Below, in pieces: positions 45,946 through 59,125 of a stretch of DNA of 64,000 nucleotides. How positions within the stretch are numbered: position 1 is the first letter of the stretch; each line of letters opens with the position of its first letter. The position numbers and the translations under genes are program-made. The notes under the pieces were generated by a model. That model was not told where the DNA came from, ran no database searches, and worked only from the letters and a program-made list of their open reading frames with translations. The DNA is taken from NCBI GenBank assembly GCA_023055505.1, contig JALIRH010000145.1, forward strand, positions 620,001 through 684,000, written 5' to 3'. This stretch comes from Callipepla californica brunnescens. Its lineage: Eukaryota; Chordata; Aves; Galliformes; Odontophoridae.

Positions 45946-47276
45946 GTCTTGAGTTTGATTTACAATGTTTGTTTACTTTAATTTTTTTTTTGTCTTTAAA
46001 TCTGCTTTTCTTTAAATTTTAATTTTTCTTTAAAAACTACCAACAATAGCGTAATACTCTATAAGTAATCCAGATAAAAACTTTGATTAATCTTCAGCAA
46101 TATTAAGAGTTGAATAAACAATATTAAATAATATTCGACTCCTCTCTTAAATATCAATCAACTGTAGCTGCAGTAAATAAAATCTTTTAAACTTCTTTGT
46201 ACTCCATATGACTTTACAACATAAACTACGAATATTGTCTCAACTCTTTCAACTTTCTACTTGCATGGTCTTCCAAAAGAAAGTTCATGGTAATCTGCAT
46301 TTTGCTCTTAGTCTTGTCTTCTGAATAGTAATACTTTCCTGAAACCACCTTTCCTAACTATAGACTGCCTGGCTCACTTCTGTTCACTTCAGTCTTAGTG
46401 TTGAATTCTATAATCAGCAACTGACCTTGCCAAACCAACTATTAATGAAAAATAATAGCTGGCTGTCTTTTCTCTATAGTTTCCTTGCATACCATCTGGG
46501 AGGAGTTCTGTGGTGATGAGCAAAGAATGGGTACTCAAGTGAGAACAAAGCCAGATATTTGTTTTGAAAGTGTAACTAGCCTGCATGGCTTCAGATAATT
46601 AGAATGAATTATAAGGATAAACATACACAACTGCTTTTTACTCTTATCTATATAAGAATCTTTCAACAACTTGTCACTTGAGAGTCGTAAGGGCAAAAGA
46701 TTTCTACAAGGGCAATGAGTTGGATATATCAATTAAATGTCGAAAATGAGTAAAAAAATTATTTTGTCTTTGACAACATTCAGTCATTCTTCATACCTCT
46801 CTTACTGAGAGCCTGTATGACCAACTTAGAGAACTATAAATAATGTGATACTCTAGCTCATCTGAGCATGTCTGATTATCTGACCTTATCACTGTCATTA
46901 ACATAGTGAAATAGTCACATCTAGTTGTTGACCATTTATCAAGCATATATTTGTTTGAAAAATATGTATATAAAATAGATCTATTTTCCATTCATTAAAT
47001 GCAAAGGAAAACTTGGATTAGAAACTCTAACATATACACAGTGTAATAAAATTGCAGTGCCTGGAAAGCTGAGTGATATAACTCCCATTGTGTATTTGTA
47101 TTCTTCCTATATTTGTATTTAAAATACAAAATATGAAACTCACATAGTATATACTGTCACAATGTTTTCCATTTCTTTTCTAATTTACCTTTTTTTTTTT
47201 TTTTTATCCATACTGAGTTCATGAAACTATTCATTACCACAGAAATAGCATTGCAGAACATTCCAGAATATCCTTT
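45946..47276. other. 1.3 kb without a gene
   Basis: AT-rich unassigned DNA. A T-run lies at about 47191-47206. Nothing else recognised. Confidence 0.55.
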
Positions 47277-48345
47277 GTGTGAGTGTTTAACACTAATTAT
47301 AACCTGAGCTCTAACACATCATTCTCTCATTCCCCCTCCCCAACCAAACAGGGCAAAAAATATGATGAAATATAAAGATTGTGAATTGAAATAAAGACAG
47401 GGAGATCACTCACTAATTATCATTACAGGCAAAGCAGACTAAGCAAAGGGAAATTAATATAATTTATTGCCTAATAGCAGATGAGAGCAGTAAGAAACTA
47501 AAAGAAAATTAAATATCACCTTCCCTTACCCACATTCTTCTATCTCCTCCTCCCAAGTGGCACAGAGTAGTGAGGAACTAGGATTATACTCGGTCCATAA
47601 TTTTTCATCTCTGCTGCTTCATCATTTTAATTCCCTTCTCCTGTTCCAGTACAGAATCCCTCCCACCAGATACAGTTCAAGAGCAGCTTCAACGTGGGTT
47701 TCCCACAAACAGCAGCTTTTCAGAAACTGCTCCAGTGTGGCTTGGTACCATAATGCCTATCATTCAGGTGCATACTGCTCCAGCACCAGGTCCCCACAGA
47801 CCTCCTGCTCTACCACAGTCTGTTTTCCATGGGCTACAGCCCCAGCATGGGGTTTGCTCCAGTGGAAGCTATCCATTGGGCTGCAGCCTCCTTTAGGCCA
47901 CATCTGTTCCACTGTGTGCTCCTCTGCAAGCTGCACACTGAAATCTGCTCTGCATGATACCCCATGGGCTGCAGGTGGACAGCCTGCTCCAGCATGGACC
48001 TACCCACAGGCTACAGTGAACCTCTGTCCCAGTTTTTGGAGCAACTCATATCCACCTTCTTCACTGACCTTAGTGTCTGCAGAATTGCTTTTCTCTCATT
48101 TTCTCACTCTTGACTGCTGCTATTCTGAAGCAATTTTTCTCTTCTAAAATATGCTTTCACAGGGGCACAAACAACATCACACATTGTCTCAGCTTTGTCC
48201 AGTGGTGGAAACCTTCTGGAGCCTGCTGGAATTAGCTCTTGTCTAACTTGGGGCAGCTCCTGGACTCTTCTCAGAGTGATCATCTCTACAGCTCACTCCC
48301 CCAACCCATGCTATTAAAACCTTTCCACACAAGCCTAATATGATT
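47277..48345 (-). mobile_element. long LTR, family D, minus copy
   Basis: About 1.07 kb, GC-richer than its surroundings, with many degenerate repeats of a 'ctccag...ctgcagcccatggg' kind (47720-48010). I recognise this as a long avian ERV LTR by that repeated block, by the reverse 'gatcactcactaat' block near 47405-47419, and by the 'catgctattaaaacctttcc' end near 48306. A shorter copy in plus orientation is at 50432-50790. The 196-codon plus frame 47557-48147 is its antisense and not a gene. Few CpGs remain, so it is old. No TSD found. Confidence 0.7.
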
Positions 48346-49080
48346 TATTTAGCCATTTACATTCCTTAAGTCATTCTGAATAAGAATACATAGGATATTC
48401 AAAGGATATTCAGCCATTTAATGGACTTGCATGATCAGGAAAATAAACTCATTTGTTTGTAACACAACTATGATAAACATATTTGTTAAGTTAAATCAGT
48501 ATCAAACTACTCATTTATGATGTTGAAAAGTTACTTTTGCCTATTCTGCAAATCAGGTCAGAAGAGGAATGAAAATCTGCTTTTATGAATGTCTCTACTA
48601 ATTGTTGATATTCACAAGGTCTTTACTAAATTTTATGCGTACATATTTCTTCACATTTGTGAATCAGATTTTCCTTTCCAAGTTCCCTTTCTCATGTTTT
48701 TTAAAAGCAGTTTAAATGGCTCAAATTAAAATAAAACATTTCATTTTTGTTTAAAAATGATTTGTTTCATCCCTGAAACAACTTACTGATTCTTCAAATG
48801 GAAGTAAAATCAATTTAAATTAATCTCCTTTTTTTTTTTTTTTTTGTTTGTTTGTTTGTTTTTCTCCTAATTTAGTTTTGCTAATTTAGTTGTGGCAGTG
48901 CATATTTAAAATACTGTTTCCGACTACAGTTGAATTTTTGATCTTTGTAAATTCTGAAAGCAAAAACATTCATCAGGTTGTGTTCACGGAAGTAATTCAA
49001 ACCCATTGCTAGCAGGTATGTCAGATTAGATATGAAAAAGATTCAATATTTCATTTTTATTTTCCTTATGATATAGCATT
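48346..49080. other. unassigned AT-rich DNA
   Basis: Contains a T-run followed by (TTTG)n at about 48829-48860. Nothing else recognised. Confidence 0.55.
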
Positions 49081-49179
49081 CTCTTCTCTTCTCTTCTCTT
49101 CTCTTCTCTTCTCTTCTCTTCTCTTCTCTTCTCTTCTCTTCTCTTCTCTTCTCTTCTCTTCTCTTCCTCTCTTCTCTTC
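49081..49179. repeat. (CTCTT)n pentanucleotide microsatellite
   Basis: Seventeen perfect CTCTT units (49081-49165), then a few imperfect units to about 49179. A polypyrimidine strand of this length is likely to vary in length between individuals. Confidence 0.97.
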
Positions 49180-50431
49180 ATTTTTTCCCTTTTTAAGTTT
49201 TATTTACACTGAGAACAAAACTTCTTGAAGAATTCTGCTTACATGTCTTCCTTTGAAATTGCTGTGTGCCACTCAAAAAGCACGAAGAGTTGGAGACTTG
49301 ATATTCTAATAAAAGTATATACCTGAAGTGATACATCTGCAGTGATACTGCATCGTCAGTAAAGTGAATAACCTATGCATTACAGTGAACAATTTCAAAT
49401 CTCATCTCCCTACAGCACTCCAAGTGAAATGAAGCTGAATAGAACAAATCCTGATTTTTCACATTTACTGTTATTAAAGAAAGGAACAAAGTAGTGCCAA
49501 GGGGAATAAGAGAATAAAGCTATGGTTAGTCAGTTGTGAAGAGAGTAAATTAATAAAACTAACCTCATTTCTCTTGTACATGCCTTCAGTTGATGCCCTG
49601 GAGAACAATTTCCTTTATGGGAAAGGGTGGGGGAAAGAACAGTGTAGTATATTGCTATAACTTGGCTCAGTACTATTGACAAACTGTATATCATCACAGG
49701 TTAATAGGTTGCTATTTGTTTTGCCTGAGATATACTTTTATATATCTTCAACTAAGTCTCCAGGACATTTATTTCCTTCATACCTTTTCTGTAATGTTTG
49801 ATGGAAACTTTTGTAGTACCATTGTATTTCAAAGCAAAGTTTAAATCCTGGAAGGCAAACAGTGTTTGTGATGTAATAGAGACCATGTAAGACAAACCAT
49901 TTTTTGTGAAATTTATTTTCATAAATACATTATGTTTCAGATGCACATGAAATATTTCATCCATTTTAAAGCTTTTCTGGACATATGCTAACACATCTTT
50001 TTTTCAAAGCATCTATCATGTGTTATGACAAAATGAATCATCTCATTGTAGTCTTTTGTAGGCACAAAATCTGGAACTTCATTTCAGTAACCAACTGAAT
50101 GTTATCTGGGAAAATATTATGAAGTTTTATTAACTGGAAAAATTTACAATATCCCCTCTGAGACTGGTAAGATCACTCGTACAAAAACATTTCAATATAT
50201 TTTTTTTTTCAATTGCATTGAAAATATTGCCAGAGACGACATCATAAGGGAATGAATAAATGAATGGACGACCAAATGAATAAGTTGTGTAGGAAACATT
50301 TGGACATTATATCCCCTTTCCTAGGGGAAAGCTACTTTAAAAACAAATATATATAGAAAATGAAAATGTACATTTTGCTTCCGTGAAAAAAGAAAGGAAA
50401 CAAACAAACAAACAAACAAACAAACAAACTG
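49180..50431. other. 1.25 kb without a gene
   Basis: AT-rich DNA, ending in a (CAAA)n tract (50401-50429). An 80-codon minus frame at 49994-49752 is not recognised. Confidence 0.55.
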
Positions 50432-50790
50432 TGGCACAACAGTGTCCATGAGAAAAGAGTGAGAAAATTTTGATAAATACAACTCTGCTAACATCAAGGT
50501 CAGTGCTGAAGGAGGGCAGGAGATGTTCCAGACACCAGAGCAGAAGTTCTCTGTAGCCCGTGTAGGTGAGACCACAGATGAGCAGAAGCGCTGGTGGGAA
50601 CTGTTTACCAGTGGGTCATCCATGCCAGTGCAGTCCACTCATGAAGAGTTGCTCCCAATGGTATATCTGTATTAGAGTATTTTCTGAAGAAACACAGCCT
50701 GTAAAAAGCCCAGTTTGAGCAGTTCTCAAGAAATACATCTATTTGGAGGGGCCCAACGATGGAGCAGGGGAAGACACTGAAGATGAAGGA
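50432..50790 (+). mobile_element. family D LTR fragment, plus copy
   Basis: 'atcaaggtcagtgctgaagg' (50491 on) and 'gttccagacaccagagcaga' match, in reverse, the blocks near 48080-48040 of the minus copy. 'gatggagcaggggaagacac' (50759 on) is a further LTR landmark. About 360 bp survive. It starts at the end of the (CAAA)n tract. Confidence 0.65.
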
Positions 50791-52130
50791 TTTTTTTTCT
50801 GTATAGATGTAATAAATGCTTATACTAGGAAGTATTTATGTACCAAAAACAATATTTTAAGTGCATGTTTGAGCATTTGCAGGAGATGTAAAGATTGAAC
50901 CCCATAATCATTTAGTATTTTAAGTTTGTAGTTCATAATTCCTGAACAGTATCCCATGTAAATGTAAATCCTATGAATAGAATAATTGAATGAGAAGGTA
51001 AACCAATATAGATGCTGTCATAATATCTGTGAAACCTGCTGGTATAATCTCAATTTAAAGCAGGCTTCTTTAATTCACTTACAACATATTATAACACAAA
51101 AAATATTTTCTTCTAGGTTTTGATCTTTACTCCACTGATCAATTTACTTCTACCTTGTACTAGTTGTCTGTTTTTTGATAAGTGGATATAGTTTACTAAT
51201 CAACTCTTGGGGAAAAAAAAAAAGAGAGAAAACACTTTAATTAATTGGTTAGCTTTATGTACATCACTATCCATCACGTAATGTGAAGAAAAATAATTGA
51301 GAAGATATTGTGAGATACTTAAAATATAGACACATTGAAAATGTGATGCAACATGATCGTATTACTAACTATAGTGCCATAAAAAAATGTTCCAACTGTA
51401 TTACTTAAAGAAAAAAATTCAGTTTTGCAGCACATTGGATTAAAATACAACCTCCTTATGAAATTACCATGAAATTGAATTGAAGCACATGCAGAACTAA
51501 ACAGATTGCTTGGAAAGCATTCAGCTGTAAGTCTGGTGTTTTTTTTTTTCCTTCAAGCCTGCTGAAATCTCAGCTGAATTCAAGGAAACTAATTTCAATT
51601 ATTTGCTCTGCTTAAGCAAGCTATATCAAAGGCTGCACTGGTGTATATCTACTAGAGTTACAGTTGACTGGTAAAAGACAAGGTATCAACGCTTCTCAGA
51701 GGGAAAAAGAAGAAAGGAGAATCAGCTGAAGAACAAGACTAAATAGAGTAAAAACCACTGACAACGTTGAAACAGTTCAGTCAATGAGAGGTAGTCCTCA
51801 AACAAATTATTATAATTAAAATTTGCCTGATGTTGTCCTTTTTTAGGACAAAGTACATGAGGTCTATTCTTTATGTGTTTAAAATAAAACTGTAAGAGAG
51901 GGACTATAACCATCAAAAGACCTAGTCCCCATATTTCCTTTTCCTTAGTTTTAAATGTATATGTAAATTGAGCATCATCCTCTGAAACTTATTTGGAATC
52001 TGCAAAGACCAACCCTTTACTGATTGTTTCTAACTTGTAAATTATTTTAGTGTCCAAATGTTTTTTTATTTATTTATGTATTTCTTTGTTTATTCATTGA
52101 TTTTGTACAGCAACTGTATCATGGGCTGTG
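50791..52130. other. 1.3 kb without a gene
   Basis: AT-rich unassigned DNA; nothing recognised. Confidence 0.55.
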
Positions 52131-52667
52131 TCAAACTAGGGGATCCAGCACATTAAGGAGGAAGATCCTGCCCCTCTACTTTGCACTTGTACTATCTGAG
52201 CTGGAGTACTGTGTCCAGATGTGGAGTCCTCGGGACGGGAGAGATGTGGACCTATTACAGAGCATCAGGACCACAAAAATGATCCAAGGGGTGGAACACC
52301 CTTGAGTGAGAGAGCTGTGGCTGTTCACCCTAGAGAAGAGAAGGCTCTGGAGAGACCTGATAGTGGCCTTTCATTACCATGGTGATAGGACAAGGAGAAA
52401 TGGTTTCAAACTGAAAGATGGGAGATTTAGGTTAGATATACTGACTAAATAAATAAATAAATAAATAACAGTAAAGGTGGTGAGGCTTTGGAACAGGCTA
52501 CCCAGAGAGATGGTGGAAGCCTTATTCCTGAAGATGCTCAAAGTCAGGTTGAATGGTGCTCTGAACAGTCTGATCTGGATGTTCCTGTCTATGCTGAGTA
52601 GTTGGAATAGATGGCTTTTAAATGTCTCTTTCAACTCAAACAATTTGATTAGTCTGTGATTGTAGAT
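52131..52667 (+). repeat. CR1 LINE, 3' part
   Basis: Plus-strand CR1: 'agctggagtactgtgtccag' (52200 on), 'agagaagagaaggctctgga', 'gaacaggctacccagagaga', and a weak tail 'gtctgtgattg' near 52665. An (AAAT)n expansion at 52447-52469 sits in the middle of the element. Confidence 0.92.
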
Positions 52668-53444
52668 AATGGGATAATTTTATTTATTTATTTACTTATT
52701 TTAATCTGTAGGTATCCATCTATAGTACTTATGTGATAGGGTCACCAGATGGTGCTGTTACACATAGACTTACATCTTGCTCTTCATAAAAAGTACAGTT
52801 TTACCTTGAAAATAAATAAATGCAGAATTCCGTGAAATGACAGCCTAAGACTTGGAAACAGTTCTCTCAGAAAAAATAAAAGTCAGCTACTCATGTGATC
52901 ACTTCTATTCTATAATTGTTAAACACCTGATCACTCTCAGATTTTGCATCAAGATTTCATCTTCAACAATTAACCAATTTCCAGCACTTCAGAAGATATC
53001 ACAGCTCAGTAGAAGGATAGTAGCAAATAATAATAATAATTAGAATATTTGACTGAATAATACTTCTATGAATTACTGTGTGATTGAATTGGTAATATTA
53101 CAACCAACGTTGCTTTAATATTATAGTATTCTTTCTAAGGCCATATATGGACTCTAAGAATTTGACAGTAGATATTATGAATATTATCTTTAAAATGAAT
53201 AGCACAGACACAATACAGCGTGTCACTAAACTGAGACAGATGGGAAGTGGCAACAAAATTACACCAATTACATTAAAAAAGATCGGTGTCTATCTACGGA
53301 ATACATTCACTTCACAAGAGCATCAACATTGTATGACAATTCTGAATACGTCAGTCATATCTGTATTGTTAAAATTCCAGACAGCATGGTATGGCATGCT
53401 AGGTTTGCAAACTGGTAGTAAAACAAGCAAAATGTATTTTGACA
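52668..53444. other. unassigned AT-rich DNA
   Basis: Contains a 105-codon plus frame (53147-53464) that runs into the LTR and is not recognised. No repeat family seen. Confidence 0.5.
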
Positions 53445-53735
53445 TGTGGAAACAAACTCTATAGCCCAGAGTTAGGTTGTAAAGCAGGTAGATATTTATT
53501 CAGCGATGCACATGCACAGGGTACAAGGGGGATCACTCCAACTAACTTTCACACCAACAAGCAAAAGTTCTTTACATATATAAGCCAAGTTCATACCTAC
53601 TCAACAGATTTCCCAGAATTCGTATGCAAATTCATTATATTACCAAGAACTCCTTTGCATGCCGTCCCTCCTCCTCATGCTTGCATCATCCACCATAGGG
53701 GGCTCCTCCTGGTGGAGGAGACCATTAGGTGAAAA
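53445..53735 (-). mobile_element. LTR, family B copy 2, partial
   Basis: The left 50 bp ('tgtggaaacaaactctatag') match the U5 end of the LTR at 27020-27583. On the minus strand there is a TATA box 'cttatatatg' (about 53583-53574), then AATAAA (about 53496-53491), then the CA end at 53445: a normal LTR promoter to poly-A layout. Homology runs to 'tcctcctggtggaggagac' (near 53705-53723), so the U3 part is shorter than in copy 1. No clear TSD. Confidence 0.7.
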
Positions 53736-54002
53736 CAAATGGAAAGAAAAAAGAAAGTGGAATTCTTGTTTGTTTGTTTACTTGTTTATTGCTAGTGTGT
53801 TTTCCAATATAGTATGCAAAATGTACTTGGATTTCAAGCAAAAATTACAACCACCACTGAAAATTGTACTACCAGGATGATAAACAACTATTTTTGTAAC
53901 TAAATTTCATTTTCCGTGAACCAATATTAGAAAAAACAGAGACAGAAGAGAATGAACCAGTTCAGTTTTTAGCCTTAACTCTGAGTGAATGAAATGTATT
54001 TG

Positions 54003-54538
54003 TGTCATTGATTCATGATTTTTTATTAATGGTATTCCACATTATAATATCATGTGAGGCATTGGGATTTTAAGAGTTAATACTCCAAGTCTGTGGACTG
54101 CTGAATTTATGGGTACCTGACTCTCAGAAGAGAACTACATACCCCAGAGGACTTTGAGTTCCCATTTTCCACTCAAAGGGAAGGATAAAACTGCATGTAA
54201 CTCCTGAGACTTCCTCTTATGCTGATCATCTCAGCAGTGGAGGTTCCCTAGCCATCTCACCTTCAGCTTTAGTGTAAGGCCTTCAGTTATGGACACTCTC
54301 TCTATTTGATATATTAGCTTCAGCTCCAATTATATTGTATAATATTGTGGTACTTTGCATTCCAATATCTTATTTAGTAAATTAGTTTTCCTCCTCAGAT
54401 TGTTGCCACAGTTTGTTTTCAGGCCCATCTTCATACCCTTTCCCTTTTCCCCCTTCCCCTTTCCTGGGGCATGGGTCTGTGAGCCTCCCTCCCTATTAGT
54501 CACAGAACCAGGCCAAACTGGCCCATAAACTGTTCACA
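54003..54538 (+). mobile_element. solo LTR, family A copy 3, TSD ATTTG
   Basis: A 536-bp solo LTR homologous to 1038-1578 and 8638-9210. It begins TGTCATTG and ends GTTCACA. A perfect 5-bp TSD, ATTTG, lies at 53998-54002 and 54539-54543. It is CpG-poor and has several small deletions, so it looks older than the 8638 copy. Confidence 0.94.
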
Positions 54539-54543
54539 ATTTG

Positions 54544-57500
54544 CAAACATATGTTTACAACTTGTTCTTAGATTTCTGTTATTGTAATTACAAAATCATT
54601 CTCCTTTTCTGATTACAGATAGGTTTACCTCTAAACTAATTTTAATCTCTACTGCCAATACTGCAAGACATTATTGCAACATTCCTTTTATTTTTGCAAA
54701 TCACAAATGTCACTATCAAAAACCTTACAGAAATACTTATTTTATCAAGACCCCTTTTCATTTAAGATAAGCTGGAAATAGGTTATATTTTTCTAGAAAT
54801 ATATCTTACATAAATTCATGAATACACGTATGTATTTCTGGAATAAATACACAGATGTTGTTAAGACAAATATAACAGGTTCATTTGACATTTGAGGTGT
54901 TGTGCTTCTTCCCGAATCTGTGTATTTCTTAATTTGACTATGTGTAGATTTCCTCAGCCTTTACAAAACATTCCAATCACCTTCATCATGAATATCTTCA
55001 ATAATTCACAACATTATTGTTGAAAGTCACCACTTTAACTTTTTTCCCTGCAATACTGAAAAATTTACCTATGTGAAAAACAAACCACATATTTACAGAT
55101 AAGAATATTTATGTATTCCTCACTGCTTTCATATTATACTAGATAATATGAAGGTTGATAGTCATTTCTTTAAATTCAAATGGTAGTGATATTTTGATTA
55201 ATTTGATATATTTAGTTAGAATTTGGCAGAAAGAGTTTTACTTTTGCCTTTCACTGTTATCTAAACCAGAAGAATAGGTCAATGGCTCTTTAACTATTTT
55301 CTTTACATTTATTAGCATTTTATGATAATAAAACGCTTATCTGTTTGTGAGAGTTATCTATATGGGAAGAACCCCAAGTTGCTGTTAACGTGATCCCAGC
55401 TAGAGAGACAATTAAGACACAGGGAAGAACTAAGTGTCTCTTCCCTTAGTTTGGCTAACATCTCATTCATTCAAACAAGAATTTGTCCAAGAAGCAATCA
55501 AGCCATGGTAGAGGGCCTGGTGTAACTTCCTTCTGTTTGGTTGGTTTCCAGTGTCCTAACCAAGACTTGACTGGCCAACTGCAACTGTAAATAGAGCTTG
55601 GGGGGACCATCCCTTCCTACAAATTCCATAGATGTTACTGTGGGAGAAACAAAGCATGTAGGACAATTGTCCTATAGAAATCTCTTTTTAAAGTTGAGGC
55701 TTTTTTCCTCTTATGTGCAGACCTTGAGAGTCATTTCACGTTAAAATAAACAAGGAGATTTTCAAATTTTGATCACTCCACTCTACCTACAGGCAAGGCA
55801 TGACACTAGTGATACTGTCTAATTAAAATGGGCCCTGGAGTTCTCATGGACATTTGCCTACCACCAGGTGCCAAACAAGAATTTCAACTCAAAAGACCTG
55901 AGGAAAAACATGACTTATCATGCAGTCTAGGGGAAATTAATACAGAGAATATAAGGCAACTTTTCAGAAGTCTTTAATGTTTTTGTCATTTCTTTGTCAC
56001 CAGAAAGAAGAAAAAAACTTTATAGAACACTTTATTTTATTTTATTTGGGGGGGGATGTTTTTTTTTTTTGTTTTTTTTTTTTGTATTCCCCAATGATGT
56101 CAGGAGAAAAAGTCCTGAAAACATCACTTCATGCCCAATTGTTTCACAACTAGCGTTCTTAGTATATAGTCATTCCTCAGGACAATTAAAATGGAAATAG
56201 GTGTTGCTATAATAAGTTAATCAGTTAATCCCTAGCATTGTCTAAGGAATAGAAAGCTATCTTTCTAAAGAATTTTCCCATTTTATTGCTTCTCTGTTTC
56301 ATTACCTCTGCTTTCATTTGTTCCTTAGCAAAAGCATTCAAAATCCTGAGGAATGTGAAATGTATGTAGTATGTAAATGTACTAGTGAATGGATAAACTA
56401 ATTTGTAAAGAAGTTAAAATTTCAATAATAATAAAAGTTGTCTGTATAGACTTCATTGATTTCCAAGAAAGTATCTTCAAGAAAGCAATCATGAGTAGTT
56501 ATAGCAATCACACTTCTTTTTATCAAACTTTTCCATTATTACAAACAAATTTTCTTTGTCTTATAGCCTGTAAATATAAAAAATGTCTTAAATGTATGCT
56601 TAAAATAGAAAAATGAAAATGTGAGTTACAATCCAGTGGAAAAAAAAATAGAGGAAAACAAAAATGATAACTTTATAAAAGGATTTTAAAGGTAACAATC
56701 CAATCTAATATCTGGATTTTGTGGAAAAATAAAATCCTCAGATAAAAGCCTGAAATTAATAAAATCATTGCAATGTTCATCACAAATTCCAAATAATTGA
56801 CAATTTCAACCAACTTGCTTTTATTTCTACTGTGTAAAGCACAAGGCTGCAATGGAAATGAACATTGTTAATTATCTAAAGAAAGTACTGGATGTATCCA
56901 ATTATTCACAAGGATTTGGGAAAGATTATTTCACTTCCAGTTGATTAATTAAAGATAGACTACTGAAACAGATAATTTTATTTACATGGATTTTCAAAAT
57001 CAACCAGGAAGTTTCCATCAGAGCTCACAAATGTTTTCTTTTACTTAATGAGGTTGATGAACACTTGGTTACTTTTCTGTTGATTCAAAATCAGACTTAT
57101 GATCTATGTTGTGGTACCTAAAACTTCCATTTGAAATATTATTGTTTCTGAAGATTGCGTACTTCTTTTAGCATTCCTGGATGGATTCATTGCACAATAC
57201 ACTCTAACAATACAGATCAAACTCAAAAATAAAGTGAAAAATATATATAGATTGCTTTAATGATTATATTCATTTTTATGCATATGAGTAGTTACAAACT
57301 AATTTCTTATAATTTTTTTAAATGTTATCAGCTTTTTAATTCATTTTTAAATTCTATTATAATTCTCATCATAATTAACCATACTGAAAAAATAACTCAC
57401 AATGCCATTTCTATAACTTCTAAATTTTTCTTTGATTAATGCAAAGTCTCTGAGCATATAAAAAAATGTAAAAAAATCACAGCTTTTAGAATAAGCACTG

Positions 57501-58007
57501 GTTTTTTTTTTGTTTTTTTTTTTAATTAAAAAAAAAAAAGATTGCTACCTCTGATCACAATGAAATGTTTTTCACTGATACAAGAAATCCTGTAAAATAA
57601 CTGCATATGCATAATATGTCTGAACTTTGCTAACATGTCTTGACTCAGTGATTGCACTTACCATTTACAAAACATTGTATTAGACATTTCTTCATTGCCC
57701 TAGGACTTCTTGGTATATTTCTGTTTATTTTCAAATTATATTTTTAAGTGATTTTTAATGATTGATCTTTTCTCTGAATTTTCAGCTTTATAAGCCTGAA
57801 GTTATCATGAAGACAGATGAACAAATAAACCAGAAAAAAAAAACAAAAACAACCTCTGAAATCCATTAAAGCACTGCAGCAAGCATAAGTGTAGTATCAG
57901 TGGTTAAAGTATATATCAATTTTGTTAGTTCATTTATAATCTAGACTGCAAATCACCAGTCAGTATCTCAGTATTTTTAAATTAATGCCTCAATATTTAG
58001 CCAATTT
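54544..58007. other. 3.5 kb without a gene
   Basis: AT-rich unassigned DNA. A less AT-rich stretch at 55370-55690 resembles no family known to me. G and T runs lie near 56047-56083, and T/A runs at 57501-57540. Confidence 0.55.
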
Positions 58008-59125
58008 GATGTCTGCATGGATTCATGAAAGGAAATAATGCTTAACCAACTGGCTGGATAGCTGATGGGAAAGCAGTGGATATTAGATACTGAGACTTCA
58101 GCAAGGCTTTTGACACTGCCTCCCAGCATCACAGGCAAACACATAATACAGGTGCTTCAAGTGGACACTGAGGTTGATAGAGAACTGGCTGTTTGGAAGA
58201 GCTCAGAGGGTTGTGATCTGTGGCACAGTCTAGTTTTAGTCCTGTAGCTGGCAGTGTCCTCCAGGGTTCAATACTGGGTCCAGTAAGGTTTAGTTTATTC
58301 ATCAGTGACTTAGATAAGAGTGCCTCCTCTGAAAGTTTACAGATGATAGAAAACAGTGAGGAGTGCCCGATAGCTCAGAGTGCTGTGATGCCACTCAGAA
58401 GGATCTCTGTGGGATGAAGAAATGGGTAGAGAGGAAAGTCTTGAAATGTAATAAAGGCAAGTGTGGGATCCAGCACCTGGGAAGGAATAACCCTATGTAT
58501 GAGTAAAGGCTGGGGGATGATCTTCTGAAAACAGCTCCGTAGAGAAGGTCCTAGGAGTCCTGGTGATCAAGATGACTATGAGCAAGCAACATGCCCTTTG
58601 CATTAGGAAGAGTGTTGCCAGCAGGTTGAAGGAGGTGATATTTATTCTCTACTCAGCCCTGCTGAGGCTTTACCTGGGGTAGTATGCCCAGCTTTGGGCT
58701 CCTGAGTAGAAGAGAAACATGGAGCTCTTGGAACCTGTCCAGCAAAAGGTTATTAAAATGATGAAGGAAATGGAATATCTGTCCTATGAGGGAAAGCTGA
58801 GGATGCTGGGCCTAGAGAAGAGAAGACTCAGGTGACATGATCAGTGTGTATACATATCTGAAGGGAGTGCATTAAGAGAATGGAACCAAACTCGACAGTG
58901 GTCAGTGACAGATGCAAACTAAAACACAGGAAGTTTCACCTGAACATGAAGAAAGTGACATGAGCACTGAAGCAGGTTGCCCAGAGAGGTTGTGGAGTCT
59001 ACTTCCTTGGAGATATTCAAAACCCACTCAAACATAGTCTTCCAGGGAATCCTGGTTGAACAGGAAAGTTAGACTAGATCTCCAGAATTCCCTGCCAACA
59101 CTGACCACTTCCGTTTCTATGAATT
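58008..59125 (+). repeat. CR1 LINE, 1.1 kb, longest in the window
   Basis: Plus-strand CR1 from within the RT domain to the 3' end. 'FSKAFD' (58097-58114) is a standard RT motif. The catalytic FADD motif reads F-T-D-D (58336-58347). Later blocks match the ORF2 end ('RMLGLEKRRLR'-type text near 58800) and the 3' UTR ('agcaggttgcccagagaggt', 58970 on). The tail is degenerate ('tttctatgaattt'). Frames are broken throughout. Confidence 0.92.

Noticed and set aside
47557..48147. 196-codon plus-strand open frame
   Set aside because: It lies inside the minus-oriented family D LTR; its Cys/Ser/Pro-rich product reflects the degenerate LTR repeats.
49081..49179. CRISPR-like regular repeat
   Set aside because: It is a tandem pentanucleotide without spacers, in a vertebrate genome.
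53147..53464. 105-codon plus-strand frame
   Set aside because: It starts in AT-rich DNA and ends within a family B LTR; no family resemblance.
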